From assembly GCF_037392515.1 (NCBI RefSeq), contig NC_090285.1, forward strand, positions 5,459,501 to 5,523,500: DNA of 64,000 bases. Direction: 5' to 3'. The position numbers and the translations under genes are program-made. Of the stretch, positions 1 to 12,700 are shown piece after piece (the first letter of the stretch is position 1; every line of letters begins with the position of its first letter). The notes beneath the pieces are model-generated. The model made no database searches. It was not told the origin of the DNA and saw nothing but the letters and a program-made list of their open reading frames with translations. This DNA comes from Haliotis asinina. Taxonomy: Eukaryota; Mollusca; Gastropoda; Lepetellida; Haliotidae.

Positions 1-330
1 AACCGCCCTTTAAAGGACGTGACACCTTATGGATAACAACCTATATGTCAACTCCTCGGGGCTACCTCTTCAATGTGCATCACCAAGGAGTATCTGAAGT
101 TGAATAACACGTATAAAGGTTGTTATCACGTTATCGTTTCATGTCTTTGTAGAGGTACTTCAAGATTCCACATACAGTTCACAGATAATGATTTTAACAT
201 GAACGCATTTTCAGAAAAAATAATAAAATTATTTTTTCGCACTTTGTGTCGAAAGTTTTCTATAAATGACGCGTGGATGTTTCACATGTTGCGGAGATAT
301 TCTTAGGGTTTCTGTAATACTGTCATACTG

Positions 331-525
331 GAGCGTTCTGACTGCCTGTCATGTTGGTCCTGCATCGTCCACACATGACATACATCCTGTAGCGTTGTGT
401 GTGCCTGCCATGTTTACCCTTGTATCGTCCACACACACATAAATATCATATTGGAGCGTTCTGACTGATTGTCGTGGTGTCCCTGCATCGTCCACACGAT
501 CTAAATGTCATATTAGAGGGTTTTC
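331..525. repeat. Degenerate 61-62 bp tandem repeat, about 3 units
   Basis: The words 'gagcgttctgactg' at 331 and 454 and three copies of 'tcgtccacac' mark roughly three diverged units. The middle unit is the most diverged. Confidence 0.6.
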
Positions 526-1480
526 AGCTTGCTGACCGGGTTAATATCTTTGATCATGAGGACACGGCGTCAGACGTCAGATCAGAATTTTCGTGTCGGT
601 ACTCGGCGATTTTATGGCTGCTTCCGTGTGTTATGAGGAGAAGGATTGGGTCAGTCACGCACACAGGTAACAGACAGTATTGTGTTTTCACTCCCTCACA
701 CATGTGAATATAGAACACAGTAGCGATTGTTCTCTGTGTGTGTGACTGAGACCACACATATTTACAAGCAGAACCAAAATCACGTTTATTGAAGCAGGTC
801 ACTTCTACAGTTTCATTATATTTCGAGAAGGTATTCTCAGTACATATACTCTTTAAGAAAAGTAAGGGAATCTGAACTTTGAAGTCTGGTAGAAACAATA
901 ACCAATGAGGAACGTTACAATGACATTCACCTTGTGTATGCAGCATCATTTCACGTTATCACCACATGCAAACACAATGCATAGGAAGCACGTGCACAAC
1001 GTTGGAGCCTCCTACACGTGCATGGTGTGTCATTGTGAAACTGGGCATTTTACAGGCAGGTCGATAATTCACGGTAGACCATTTTTTTCCCACAACGTTC
1101 TTGCATTTGTGCATGGTCAGGATTTTCAGGGTCAAATCACACACTACGGGCTGAAAATTGTAAACCTGAAATTTCATGTCATACTCCAGTCACCTAACAA
1201 GGGGGATAACTGAACGAACAGCTTTGCTTTGAATGAAATCCTTGTGGAGATGCATTCTCAAAACATCCATCATTATTGTATCAGCATTGATTCAATCCCA
1301 TATATCTTCCAATTTCGACAATCGTACGTTGAAATTACAGTTCCCCTACTTTTTAAGAGCATATATATAATTTAAAATACATATAATATAAAACTGCAGT
1401 ACAAAGAATACTCTTACAATTCAACAGTATATTCCAGAGTATAATAGCATAAAAACATCTATATAGCGAAAGTGGCAACT

Positions 1481-1848
1481 GCAAAGTGAAACTGTTTATG
1501 TTCCGTTACGCCTACTCAGTGCAATGTGAAACTGTCCATGTTCCGATACACCTGTTCAGTGCAAAGTGAAACTGTTTATGTTCCGATAGGCTTGATCAGT
1601 GCAAAGTGAAACTGTTCATGTTCCGATAGGCCTGATCAGTGCAAAGTGAAACTGTTCATGTTCCGATAGGCCTGATCAGTGCAAAGTGAAACTGTTTATG
1701 TTCCGATAGACCTGTTCAGTGCAAAGTGAAACTGTTCATGCTCTGATAGGCCTGATCAGTGCAAAGTGAAACTGTTTATGTTCCGATAGGCCTGTTCAGT
1801 GCAAAGTGAAACTGTTTATGTTCCGATAGACCTGCTCAGTGCAAAGTG
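1481..1848. repeat. 40-bp minisatellite, 9 units
   Basis: Nine consecutive 40-bp units begin with 'gcaaagtgaaactg' at 1481, 1521 and so on to 1801, followed by an 8-base partial unit. The first two units are the most diverged and the inner units are nearly identical, as expected for an array growing in its middle. Confidence 0.95.
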
Positions 1849-2620
1849 CTTAATGTATTGGGTAGATGTATTCTTTACCGTGGCTTGAAAATTCAAAAGG
1901 TAAGAATGTCAGACTGCTCTTGAGTAGACATAATGCATATGGGGTGTTTTTCAGTCACGAGCGGCGCGGTGTACTTAGCCGGTATGTCGAATTGAAAGGT
2001 CGTAGTTGCACGAGGTGGTAGCACTTCTTGAATATATCCTTCTCTTTGCATCTGGTAAATATACAGGCCGCTTTACACAACAAAAGGTGTTGATTCATGT
2101 GTGTGAAAGAGAGAGATCTGCGTTAACAGTTCCTGACCTAGTTTGGTGAAGTTTATGAAGTTTGACAAACTGTTGGCTAGAAATTGAAACTTTCATATAC
2201 TCATCAGTATTTTCGCAAATATGTTGGCGTATCTCGATTGTTACGAATGAATTGTCGTCAGACATTCTCGGGTGTTTGATTAGTTTGATGCCAAAAAAGT
2301 AAGATTGATAGTGCACCCATGACAGTTTGCACGACTGCAAGACTTTCTACGCCTCCAAATCTCCACCGAAAAAGTGCGGCGCAAATGTGGGCGTATGATA
2401 TGCAAGTTCCAAGACAATATACTCAGTTCTTTGACACGTCTTTTTTAACATGACACCCTCGGAACGCAGAACAGATTACGCTTACACGATACAATACTTA
2501 ATGTAAGGTCCAGAACACGGCCCGGGTGGCTCGAGTGTGTCGCTTGTGTATCATCGATGGTGTGGACAGTAATGGAGTGTACCAACAATCGTTGTAAGAT
2601 CCCGATTACACTTTGTCGTC

Positions 2621-2774
2621 AAGGGTGACTAACGGCATAGGGTGGTCAGGCTCGCTGACTTGGTTGACACATGCTACCTACGTGCTCATGATGTCGATCA
2701 CTGGATTGTCCAGCCTCAACTGTTTCCAGACCGCCGCCATGTAGGTGGAATGTTGATGGTGTGTGCGTTAAACA
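2621..2774 (+). mobile_element. SINE fragment, family 1 (diverged)
   Basis: It shares the body of the full-length copy at 40921-41234: 'ggtggtcaggctcgctgac' near the start, then 'cactggattgtc' and 'cagaccgccgccat'. It lacks the head and the CTCA-rich end. Judged by comparison within the window. Confidence 0.75.
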
Positions 2775-3246
2775 AAAGTGTATCAAGCATCGGTGTGTTC
2801 AAGGAGCCGAAAAAAGTCCATCCCTTTAACTGAACAGAACGTATCTTGGCTGACACAGGCCATCGTATCACTTCATCGTTTTAACTGAACACCAATACAT
2901 GTAAGCACTTTCGCTGGTTTTATGAGAGCTTTACAAGCATGATGTATTTATACCTCGCTACAATGCTACTAAGAATAAATGAATGAGCTGCGCTATTAAT
3001 ACAGACGTACCTCTCCACTGAACAAAGACATTGTTTGTGACTACTACTGGTGGAAACACTGCGCCTTTCGCGAACACATATATTTTGATAACTATTAACG
3101 GCTTTTCGCAGAAACGTTTTGTGATCTTACAAATGGTTAGTCGACTATGTTTACATCAACAGACTAGTAAAGGTTTCGATAATGTTTGTAATGTTAACTT
3201 CTTTTAGTGACATTTTAGAAACTGGGAATGGATAACTTTATAAATA

Positions 3247-3344
3247 ACAACTTCTTTATTTCGTGGGTGCGACGGTTTGATACAAATTCAGTACAACGGT
3301 ACAATCTGTATCGAAACGTAGCATCCACGAAATAAAGAAGTTGT
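3247..3344. repeat. Inverted pair of Penelope-type tails (98 bp)
   Basis: 'acaacttctttatttcgtgg' at 3247 is mirrored by its near-exact complement ending at 3344. Inside each arm, reading outward, is the pattern 'gaaacgt' then 'aataaagaagttg' that also ends the other Penelope-type pieces here. Two tails therefore point away from each other around a centre of about 40 bases. No coding part remains. Confidence 0.7.
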
Positions 3345-4650
3345 AATCCAGAAAGTTTGTCTCTACTGTTTGTCGTGTTGTTGTCAATATGTACACTTTC
3401 TCTTGATATCAGTATATGTTTACCCTTATATTACCTTCCCCCTACTTAATACATCATAATGTTGTCACATGAACATCAAACATTCTATTCCCTTAGGCTT
3501 TAGCGTTCACCTTAACGTCAACATAAACTTTAACCTCTTGCTCTTTATGCTGTTTACGCCGCTTTGTGCCCTGGCTGGTCATTGTCTGACTTGTTTTTCC
3601 CAAATTTTAGAATATTCCATTTGAAATGCTGTCTCTATTAAAATTTGAACTGTCTCACCGGAGTCTATATATTATCCCCCACAATGCAGCCACATGGTAA
3701 GGTTGGATAACCAGTTTATCGTGTCGCATCCAACGCATGTTTTATGACACAGAATAAAACTTTTCCACAAGCATTGCAAGCTGGTTCTGTGTTGTTTTAT
3801 ATGCATAACCTAATAAGGTTACACATCCAAGGTATTGTGTTTGTTTATTTGTTTGTAGCAACAGTTGGAAATGAATGAGTTAGGTTCCATGCACGAGGAT
3901 GGGGTTATAATGCTGAAACAATCTGACAGCTCCTTGCACCGAGGTGCGCCTCCCGCCCCCACCCCATGCAAGAAACAGTATCTGTGAAAACTATTGACAT
4001 GGATCACAGCAAATGCGTAATGTCAGGCAAGAAAAGAATATCTACCTTATAACCTCAAACACCATTTTGACTAAAAGTGCTTATTTCTGCTGAACCTGTG
4101 CCAGTAGAATACAATTCATGTCATTGTATATATATTCGTTATGCAACTCTGAATAAATAAAATGGAGGGTGTGCACTGGGTTGAATACTTCGTATGTAGA
4201 TCATAATGTTAACCAGAATGAGCGCGCGCATCCATTTGTAGACAACCAAATACACAGGTGCAATTTATATATTACAGAATTTCCAAGGTTCCCTTGAATA
4301 TGTAATTAGATATACTCTAAGCACTGTAATAATTGACTTTCATGTCTCCAGAAAACACACCCGGACTCAAATTTATTGAAGCGTGCAGTTTCTGAACGCA
4401 GTTTGCACAGTGAGCATCTGTAATAAATCTTCCCCAAACTGGAACAGTTGGGATCGGATTATGACACAGATACCCATCGGGGGTAGGGGACAACTTGAGT
4501 CTAAGTGGCGGTACCGACACACCTGAGTTTGTGCAGCAATAGCACACATACAAACATAATTATCTGTAAATCGAGCGCACCTGACACAGACGTGTTTACA
4601 GGAACGACTCAATAGGTTTTAGTCCTTGGATCGACCGAAGTTTTATCAGG

Positions 4651-4796
4651 ATGAAATTCGACGACATTCTTGAAAACTATCTCGGGGCTTTTGAGCGTTA
4701 CCAGAAGACAAAGTATTTCTTGCTTTGCCTCCCGGGTATCTTTTGTGGGATGCAGATGCTCAGTCCAGTCTTTGTACTCAACATTCCTAATCACAG
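4651..4796 (+). CDS. Orphan SLC22-type first coding exon
   Basis: From an ATG at 4651 this exon encodes 48 codons plus two bases. It starts MKFDDILENY and ends VLNIPNHR, then has a canonical gtaag donor at 4797. It aligns along its length with the first exons of genes A, B and C (N-terminal tail and first membrane helix), with one extra residue near position 9, and it ends in the same phase 2. The next copy downstream is another first exon at 9724, and no exon 2-10 lies between. It could splice to exon 2 of gene A (17597) as an alternative start, or be what remains of a fourth gene. The undamaged frame and splice site favour use, but I cannot prove it. Confidence 0.75.
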
Positions 4797-6214
4797 GTAA
4801 GATTTTCACCTGGAAATGACATATTCTTTACAATAATACGACGAAATCACGTATTTCGCAGACGATTTGAATTTACCGGATCAGCAAGGGTTCTATTTTA
4901 TTTGATTATTTAAATATTCCATATTTTCTCCTTCGCAGAACATACATTTGTCTACATTAAAGATATTTCCTTATACATAGAGGATAATTCTACGAAGATA
5001 GTACTTTCATCTATGTAATACGAAAGGGCCAAAAACATAAAAGACTAACAATCTGCAGAACATTTAAATATTTTTAACATTATTTGTTGAATGTGTGCAA
5101 TATTGTGTAGGTATAGTATTAAAGTCACGAATTAATGCAGAAAGAATATCTGTTTGGTGCGCTGTGACAGCTTTGAAGAAGCAGACATTTTGGACTTTTG
5201 CAGCTGTTTACCCAAAGTGTTTCGCTCAAGTGGAAGTGCTTGTGCCATCATATATACTACTCATATTAGTTTCACTATAGTGTAAATATAACCACTTAAT
5301 TCCGTCAACTGTTCTAAACTTGTTTTTGCAAACTATTCCATTCAGTTTACACGTGAACTAATATTTTTTTAAACAAATTTGTAACCTTGAAAAGATTATT
5401 GCCATGAGTTCAATAATGATTAAAATCAGTGGAAATTCGCGAATTCTAAACAAAAATTTACACCAAAATGTAGCTGTTCGTATGCACGATATTTGCACAT
5501 GTATTTTAGCAGTTTGTTGCATGAATCTGGCACAATTCAACTGCATGAAGTTTGCAGTTGTTTACACTTAACATATATAGTGAGTGCTTTAGGTGACTCT
5601 AAATTTTTGACGGGTAGTATAAGTTGCGGTTGTCACCAGTCGTAGCTGACAAATGAAAGACAGGAACGCGTTATCCCTGGATTTAGATTTGGTTAAGAAC
5701 CTTGATTATTGTTGTGTTAGATGTTATCACTGCAATCGCGTTCAACAGCTGCTCGCTCCTATGCAAAATACCTGAGTAATTTCTCTTGTTTGTCTGATGA
5801 GCACTTACAAATCCCATCTGTATGTATGTGAAGGCATACGGTTAGGTAATAAGGCAACATTTTTGTTCAAAAACATCATTCACCTAATTTATGATAAAGT
5901 AGGCATGAATTTCATATTCTTATACTACTCACATTCCTGCTGTCACCTGTTAACACCTGGATTGCCATATGTTCTAAATAAAACTGCATAAAGTCGATTA
6001 GTATTATTACTTATGTCAATAAATCTTTACATATGGAATAGATTACATTCCTAACACTTAAAGGTACACTATCAGGCCACTTTTCTCTGAAAATCAATAT
6101 TGCATTTCTCTCATTAATACTATCAGCACCCATCAAAGCTGTCGTATAATTTATTCCGAAAAAAATAAGTATTAACTTCACAATATGAAATAAAAAAAAC
6201 TTAAAGTGCCTTAT

Positions 6215-6498
6215 GGTTCAACTTCTTTATTATACAAGGTCACAACGTTTCGAGACAGATTCTAGTCTCTTCTTCAGGTGAGGTGAGGATAAAACTAAAG
6301 GGTTGTAGTATATATACACATAACTGTAGACCGATAACAATGGGTAACAAGATATACAGGTTTGTATTAATTGATGAGAGGAAAGCAATACAAGAACTCA
6401 GAGAGAACAAGGGGATCACCATCACGGCTGCAGACAAAGGGAAAGCCACCGTTATCATGGACACTCCAGAATTCACACAGCTAGTAGACAAGACCCTG
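6215..6498 (+). mobile_element. Penelope-like element fragment: inverted tail plus RT start
   Basis: The left part, read on the minus strand, is a Penelope-type tail ('cgaaacgttgtgacc' then 'aataaagaagttg'). Directly after it, on the plus strand, 6361-6498 encodes IDERKAIQELRENKG, then ITITAADKGKATVIM, which matches the conserved stretch before the reverse transcriptase core of Penelope-like elements. The core and the endonuclease are absent. An inverted tail followed by coding sequence is the same layout as in the element at 39292-40670. Confidence 0.8.
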
Positions 6499-6577
6499 AA
6501 AGCACTCACTATTTGTCGTGTAGTAACCTTTTGTTACGGACTCTCATCATTTATATAAGACAAATAGTGAGTGCTTT
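6499..6577. repeat. Hairpin with 19-bp perfect arms
   Basis: 6499-6517 and 6559-6577 are exact reverse complements, separated by 41 bases. The right arm continues into a sequence resembling 5580-5620 ('agtgagtgcttt...gacgggta'), so the arms may be ends of another repeat family abutting the Penelope fragment. Confidence 0.75.
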
Positions 6578-8092
6578 GAATGAGTCTAAACCTTAGATGG
6601 GTATATATATATTGAGGCATATTCCATCACTTTTGCTTCCTACAGATACAATGCAAGACTTATTAGTTCAAGACTAATGCGGGTATTCCTGGCTGGGATG
6701 TGTTCATGAGGTATGATCACCGTGTAAAACCGGCTAAAGTTCGATAGGATTAGAGTATTGACTTCGAGGGGATAGTTTCAAATTCTCCAGACAGATGCTT
6801 TTAAATAGTACAGCTGAACTATTGTTCACTTCAGTGTTCTATTCGTTCACATACAAAGTAGCGAAACTGAATTTGTATTCGTTCCCACTGTCGTAATGTG
6901 TTCAAAGCATCTATTCATCAAGAGTGGAGTTTATGTCGAACAGAAAAGGCACAACCAGTTGCAAGCGCAGTGGTATTGTTGGAGTATCGTTTTGCTTAGC
7001 TATGCATCAGGTGTTTCATTATACGAAGACATAATCATGTTTGTGAAGACACAGTTCAGTCATCTATTTAGTCACAGGTTGTGTTTTTCATTTTATTGTG
7101 TACAGGCCTGTACGCGACAGAGGAACATATCTGGCAACTATCCAATTGTCAGCCCCCGTATGTGAAAACGAGGAGATGCATTACATAGAGTTATACATCA
7201 GGTTGCTATATGTAAATCTTTGCATGTAATTTCAAGTTTATGAAAACCTCTGACCCAAATTGAAAAAGTCAAACAACACCAAACATGTAAAGAGAGTGTA
7301 ATTGTCACTGCGATAACAACCAACCACCCAACGTTTCTGGACTGGTGGCTAGTTTATATTATTTCACTCTTCAGTAAGAACATTGCCGAGTTCCCGCGGA
7401 GGTATCCATAGTATGAAGAATTGTGGCTAGTTGTACTCAGTCCAACCGTCTCCTCTCTAAGCAGACATTAACGACCCTGACACCATGCTTTCGTGATTAA
7501 CCATTCATGAGAATGAAACCAGGCACCATCGTACTCGCTCTCTTTATGAGGAGCATTTATTCCCTAAAACATTCTTGTCATCGTGGGACCTGGGACATGG
7601 AGATCGGTTCGTGCAGCTCTACTGACAAAAATCATGATTGAAAGCTTGAAATGTTATTCTACTTTAGAATGTTGAAAGCCTTGTCTTCGCCACACTCTTC
7701 TCGGTGATCTGTGAAGTCCAACACGTATCACAATACCCCATCCCCGCAGTATGGCCTAACCAACTGATATTGCCAATCTAAATGTGCCTTGTGGGGTCAG
7801 TGGGACACGAATGAATGCCCCCCGTGACATTGTAACGCCACAGGCATTCCACAGGCCATTTCTGAGAGTGATGACAGTCTCGAAGTGATGAGGTTTTGCT
7901 ACGATCAGGAAAAACGTCCCTCTGTGCCTGTTATTGTTTAGGTGATCCAATGGAATGGTTTTCAGTTCCATGTCCTGCTTCCATCAATGGTCTTTGTAAC
8001 ATGAAGTGGCGCTGACCGAGTTCAATTATTCCTCTATATCTGCCTTATTCTTTGACGTCTTTACTCGCTTGGTGCAATCCTGCAATCGTCAA

Positions 8093-8158
8093 CATGACAA
8101 CTGGAACTGATCCAGTGATGTGTCTAAATGCATCACTAGATCAGTTCCAGTTGTCATG
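8093..8158. repeat. Strong hairpin, 28-bp arms with one mismatch
   Basis: Arms 8093-8120 and 8131-8158 pair at 27 of 28 positions around a 10-base loop. The size and shape resemble a small-RNA precursor or a tiny foldback element. It lies about 1.6 kb upstream of gene A and just before a SINE. No evidence of transcription is visible. Confidence 0.8.
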
Positions 8159-8167
8159 GCTTTAACA

Positions 8168-8316
8168 ACGCATGGGACCGGGTGGTCAGGCTCGCTGACA
8201 CATGACACATGTCACTGTATCGCAATGTTCACTAAGTTAATTATGGTAATGGTCCAGATTCGATTTTTACAGACAACCTCCATATAAGGGGAATATAGCT
8301 GAGTGTGACATTAAAC
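8168..8316 (+). mobile_element. SINE fragment, family 1
   Basis: 'gggaccgggtggtcaggctc' is followed by 'gtccagattcgatttttaca' and 'atagctgagtgtgacattaa', which follow the full-length copy at 40921 with deletions in the middle. Confidence 0.7.
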
Positions 8317-9603
8317 AACAAACACATTTCACTTATTACCTCTATTGTTGCGGACCTTTTGTAGACCACTCATAATGGAGTCTGATTCTTCTCTAGCGTT
8401 GATGTTCTCTACATCCAGAACGTCGTGATTGTGCTGCAGTATTTGCAGACATTCTCTTTATCCTGGGTCAAACTCCCGCTATAAATATGAGAACCGGGGA
8501 AGTCAATTGCAAGGTATATGAGACCAGCACATATAACTTAGCACGCACCCAACTGGTTTGTTTTTCAGTATAAAAAGTACGGAGTGAGGAGAGTATTCTA
8601 CGTGGTTATGATGGTATATTACTGACAGGTCACTAGAGACTCCTGTAAGCGTCCACAACTTTACGGTTCTCACACTCGCCCATCCCCCACCAGACGACGA
8701 AAGGCACATGCATGACACAAACAAACTCTGTTTTACACACTTGCGTGTTTACGACGGTAATAAATCCAGACATTACCGTCAGTCATTGTACGTTAACGGT
8801 TTCTGAAGGACACTGAACGTGATAAAAGTGGTAGGAGCATTACAGCCCAATCAGATCTCAGTATTCCTGTTTGTTGTTAGGACAACATCATCTGTCTAAC
8901 TGTAATGACACACTCTCAAAGCATGCCTTCCGGCCTTTCCTCAGCTACGTATGATTTGTGCATAGCTTTCACTTGACAGAGCTGTATTGTAAGACATTGT
9001 TTTTTATATTTTAGTCGTTTTACAAATTGTTTGACGTATGTTGCGATACTGAAGCCAACAAGAGCTGCTAACAATGTTCACAAAACAATAAAAGTTTATA
9101 ATACTACAATAGGTACGATGCTAGTAACACTAGATTTAAGTACAAACGCAGTGTATGACACACCCTTAAAAAGCAACTTTATCAAATATTATTGTTGTTT
9201 AGTTTTAACTTCCACCAGTCTCTTTGTTTCTTTCAAATCTCATGATCTGATTATGATGGTGCTAATTTAAGTAACGTTTACAACAAGAATCAAAAGCCCA
9301 AATCCCTTCTGCCGAGTTACCCACCTGAACTGGCAAAAACGAGACAGAGGATCGTGTCATTTGTATCATGTGTGCACACATATAGATTCAAAGAGAGGAA
9401 AATGTCCACGCGAATCCGAGTTCATCATCAGCTAACACAACCAGCTGTATGCACTGTAGGGTATGATTATATTTGAACTGTCCCCCGCCCTCCCCGCCCG
9501 ACAATACCTCTCCTGGTATTAAAGCCACAACACCGCAAACAACCAAACAACGTCCACAGACCTGAACTGGCTGACACCCGTCAAAGGTTCAGACTGGATA
9601 ACG

Positions 9604-9723
9604 TTCACTACAGAGGAGCACCTGTTCTGTGAGTACTGCCAACTCTAGACGGCATACTCTCCTGGTGATACATCAACGCTTCATTGTTTAAATGTGCGCA
9701 ACTGTCTTTAATCAAGATCCAAA
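9604..9723 (+). promoter_or_regulatory. Conserved 5' flank / likely 5'UTR of gene A
   Basis: Blocks shared with the same position before gene C (52718-52811) include 'gcacctgttctg' and 'cattgtttaaa', in the same order and at similar distance from the ATG. This suggests a shared 5'UTR or core promoter copied with the gene. I see no convincing TATA box. Confidence 0.5.
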
Positions 9724-12700
9724 ATGAAGTTTGACGATGTTTTTGAGTATCTGGGGGCTTTTGGAACATACCAGAAAAGGATGTACTTTCTGCTTTGCTG
9801 CCCTGGAGTCTTCACTGCAATGCAAATGCTGGTCGCTGTATTCACCCTCAACATTCCAAATCACAGGTATTGTTACAAACTCGAATTTGAAACATACGTA
9901 TGCGCTCATTTGCTTTGTGCGTATAATGGCCAGCGTGAGTGATTTTGTAAATGGTTTTACCTGTAGCATCATTTTGAATTGCAATTCTGGTTGTAATATC
10001 TGACAGTTCGCTTTTCAACAACAACCTAAATGTCATAATATTTATATCACAAGCTTAACGACCGTACAATTTATTTCGGTGGTTTGGTTATAAAATGTAG
10101 AAGCATTGTAGAAGGTCATTTGGCAAGCGTATACCTCTGCTGTAAGAACAAGACGGAATATTCTCCAAGTACATAGCAATGTCGCCGGCCTTAAACGTCC
10201 CCGTTATTTCGCTACATGTGTATTGCCGGCGGGTATACAGTGTTCTCCTTTGTCAAGTGGTGTTTTGACGAGTATGACATGAACATGACAGTGAGATAAG
10301 TAACACAAGTCACTTTCAAGCAATTTCATTTCCACGTATTGCCTTATGCGCTTTTAATTCTTAATGGTATTGTGAAACTACCAATGGTGTAGGAGTAGTG
10401 TTAAGACTTACTGCAAAGGGGGCCTTAGAATGTTACATTAATGTGTGCATGTTAAGGCTTATGGACCTGTCAGGGACGTACGTATATGCATGAAGTGGTA
10501 GACCTAGTTCATATCGTAAAGTACACAGCTTGATGCAAATAAAAAAATAAACCAGGGGAAAAAGTATATGCAAACACCTCCAAGATGAGCTTCAGACCTT
10601 CAGTGCTTACTATTTGTGCATTCACAATTGTATTCAGTCACCACCTATTAAGTGGCGTTTGCAGGTTTAAACAGTGATGTAACTAAGGTTTCGTTACGCC
10701 TGTAATTTGATCATCTCAGTGAACAAAAGCTTGGACACAAAGAACATTGTGTGCAGCCACACATTGGTTACTTGAAAGTGTTGGGGTAGGTTTTGTACCA
10801 GTACGAGCAGAAGTGAAATTATGAATATGTAGTCCAAATCTTTTGTGCGTGAAATTTTCATCGCAATCCTGAATCATTTCACAATTTATTGTTTTTATAT
10901 GTCTTTGTACTTCTTAAAATTCAGTAGAACAAAATCTATGCGTGAAAACACACATGTGAAACATTGTTTGCGTGTTTTTTTGCGTGAAAAACCACAAGTT
11001 TCTACGTTAAAGCGAATGCTTGACCTAAAAAAATTTCTTTTGATGGTACAATTTCTGTATTCACGATGTCGCTCAGTGTACGGCATTCAGCTAACTTCCC
11101 AGGCCCCGATTTCTCGAAACAAACTTAAGTTTTACTCAAATCTCAAACCGCGTTTCACAATTTGAAACAGCTGAATTTTTAACTCAGTTGCATTTTTGAC
11201 ATATAAAACCCAAACAAATGATGTAATCTATTCACGAAACTCAAATTGTTTCCTATAGTTCCTATAGTTCTGTGCCGATTTCAGTTCATTCTGAGAAATG
11301 CGTTTTCTCAAATTTGATTAAAATCTCAGACTTAAGTCAAATCTCAGGTTTAAGTTTGTTTCGAGAAATCGGGGCCTGGGCACCATGCGTATCCAGATGA
11401 CGAGAATGTCATCATCGTTATTGCATGGCGTTCTGCTCATGATACCATATACTTGTTTGCCTGGTCTAGTTGTGGTGAGAATTGGTTTTAAATGGATTTT
11501 TCTTGACTTCGATGTTTAAGATTGTTGTCTTAACCTATATTACAAGGCATTTAATGTCAGCGTGTCTTGTGGTTGTAACAGCAATGAAAGAGTCTGCGCA
11601 CAAAGCTGACTCATAGGTTTTTCACCCGGTCACAAGTGACCTCGATCCCGGCACCTTAAGCTCGCTAGATTACTAGCCTAGCTGCCTTTTCACAGCCTGC
11701 CCAACGCGAAATATTATGAATAATAATACGCGAATGCAAAGAGACTGTGTTGAGGTTACTCACTCAATATTGTTCCAGTTAGGGGTGGTGGGATAGCCCA
11801 GTGGGCAAAACGTAGATCGAAGACAAGGTTTCGATTTCCCACATAGGTACAATGTGTGAAGCTCGTTTGTGGTGTCCCCCGCCGTGATATTCTGGAATAT
11901 TGCTAAGAGCGGCTTAAAACTAAACTCACTCACTGGTCCAGTTACATCACCGCGTGTAAGGAGTCAAACCCCCATGTGATGACAGTTTCAGACATTTACA
12001 CTTTGGTGCAATCTGGGGTGAATTGAGATTCGAACACACAATCATGGGTTCCTGTTGTGTCCAAGGGACGCAACACTGCATGGTTTTGCGACATTTTGAT
12101 TGGTTATATGGTTGTTTAAGGCTGCACTCAGCAATTTTCCAGCTGTGTGACGGTTGTCTCTAAATAACCGAGTCTGGAACAGACAATCCAGTGACCAACA
12201 GCCAGTGTATGAAATTACGTCTGCCCAGCGGCCCGCTGCTTGCTGGTTACATGTATATGTACTAGGTGTTGACCTTTCCACACCCGGTATAATCCAGAGA
12301 CAGGTAAATTTAGTTGTTATAGGCTGTAGTATAAGTAGACACCCGGCTAATCACACATTGCATGAAGGGTAAGTCCTCTTTATCATTGTACGAGCGAACT
12401 CGGCTCATGTAGCTCGTTGACCTATCCCGGTCCCATTACATGTATCAGCATCCCTTAACCCAGGCAACGTTCGAAATAATCGCCGGCCCGGAGGCCCGGC
12501 ACAGATTGTTAATTATCGGGCCGGCAGTTTCAAATAAACTGTGCGGCAAAAGAAAGTATAGGTCGGAAAAAGTCAATTTACTGTGAAAGTGTGGATAGCT
12601 GGTTGAAAGTATGCATTCAGACAGTTGTCCCCAAGCACAAGGATGCAAAATCGCATCTCCCAAACACATCATGACTGGTGGTGCCACGCTGCACCAGAAA

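Larger units (their letters stand above)
1..4650. other. Upstream flank without a recognisable gene
   Basis: No open frame here resembles a known protein and I see no SLC22 exon on either strand. The stretch is AT-rich and holds a short tandem repeat near 331-525, a 40-bp array at 1481-1848, a SINE at 2621-2774 and an inverted pair of Penelope-type tails at 3247-3344. The rest shows no structure I can name. Confidence 0.6.
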
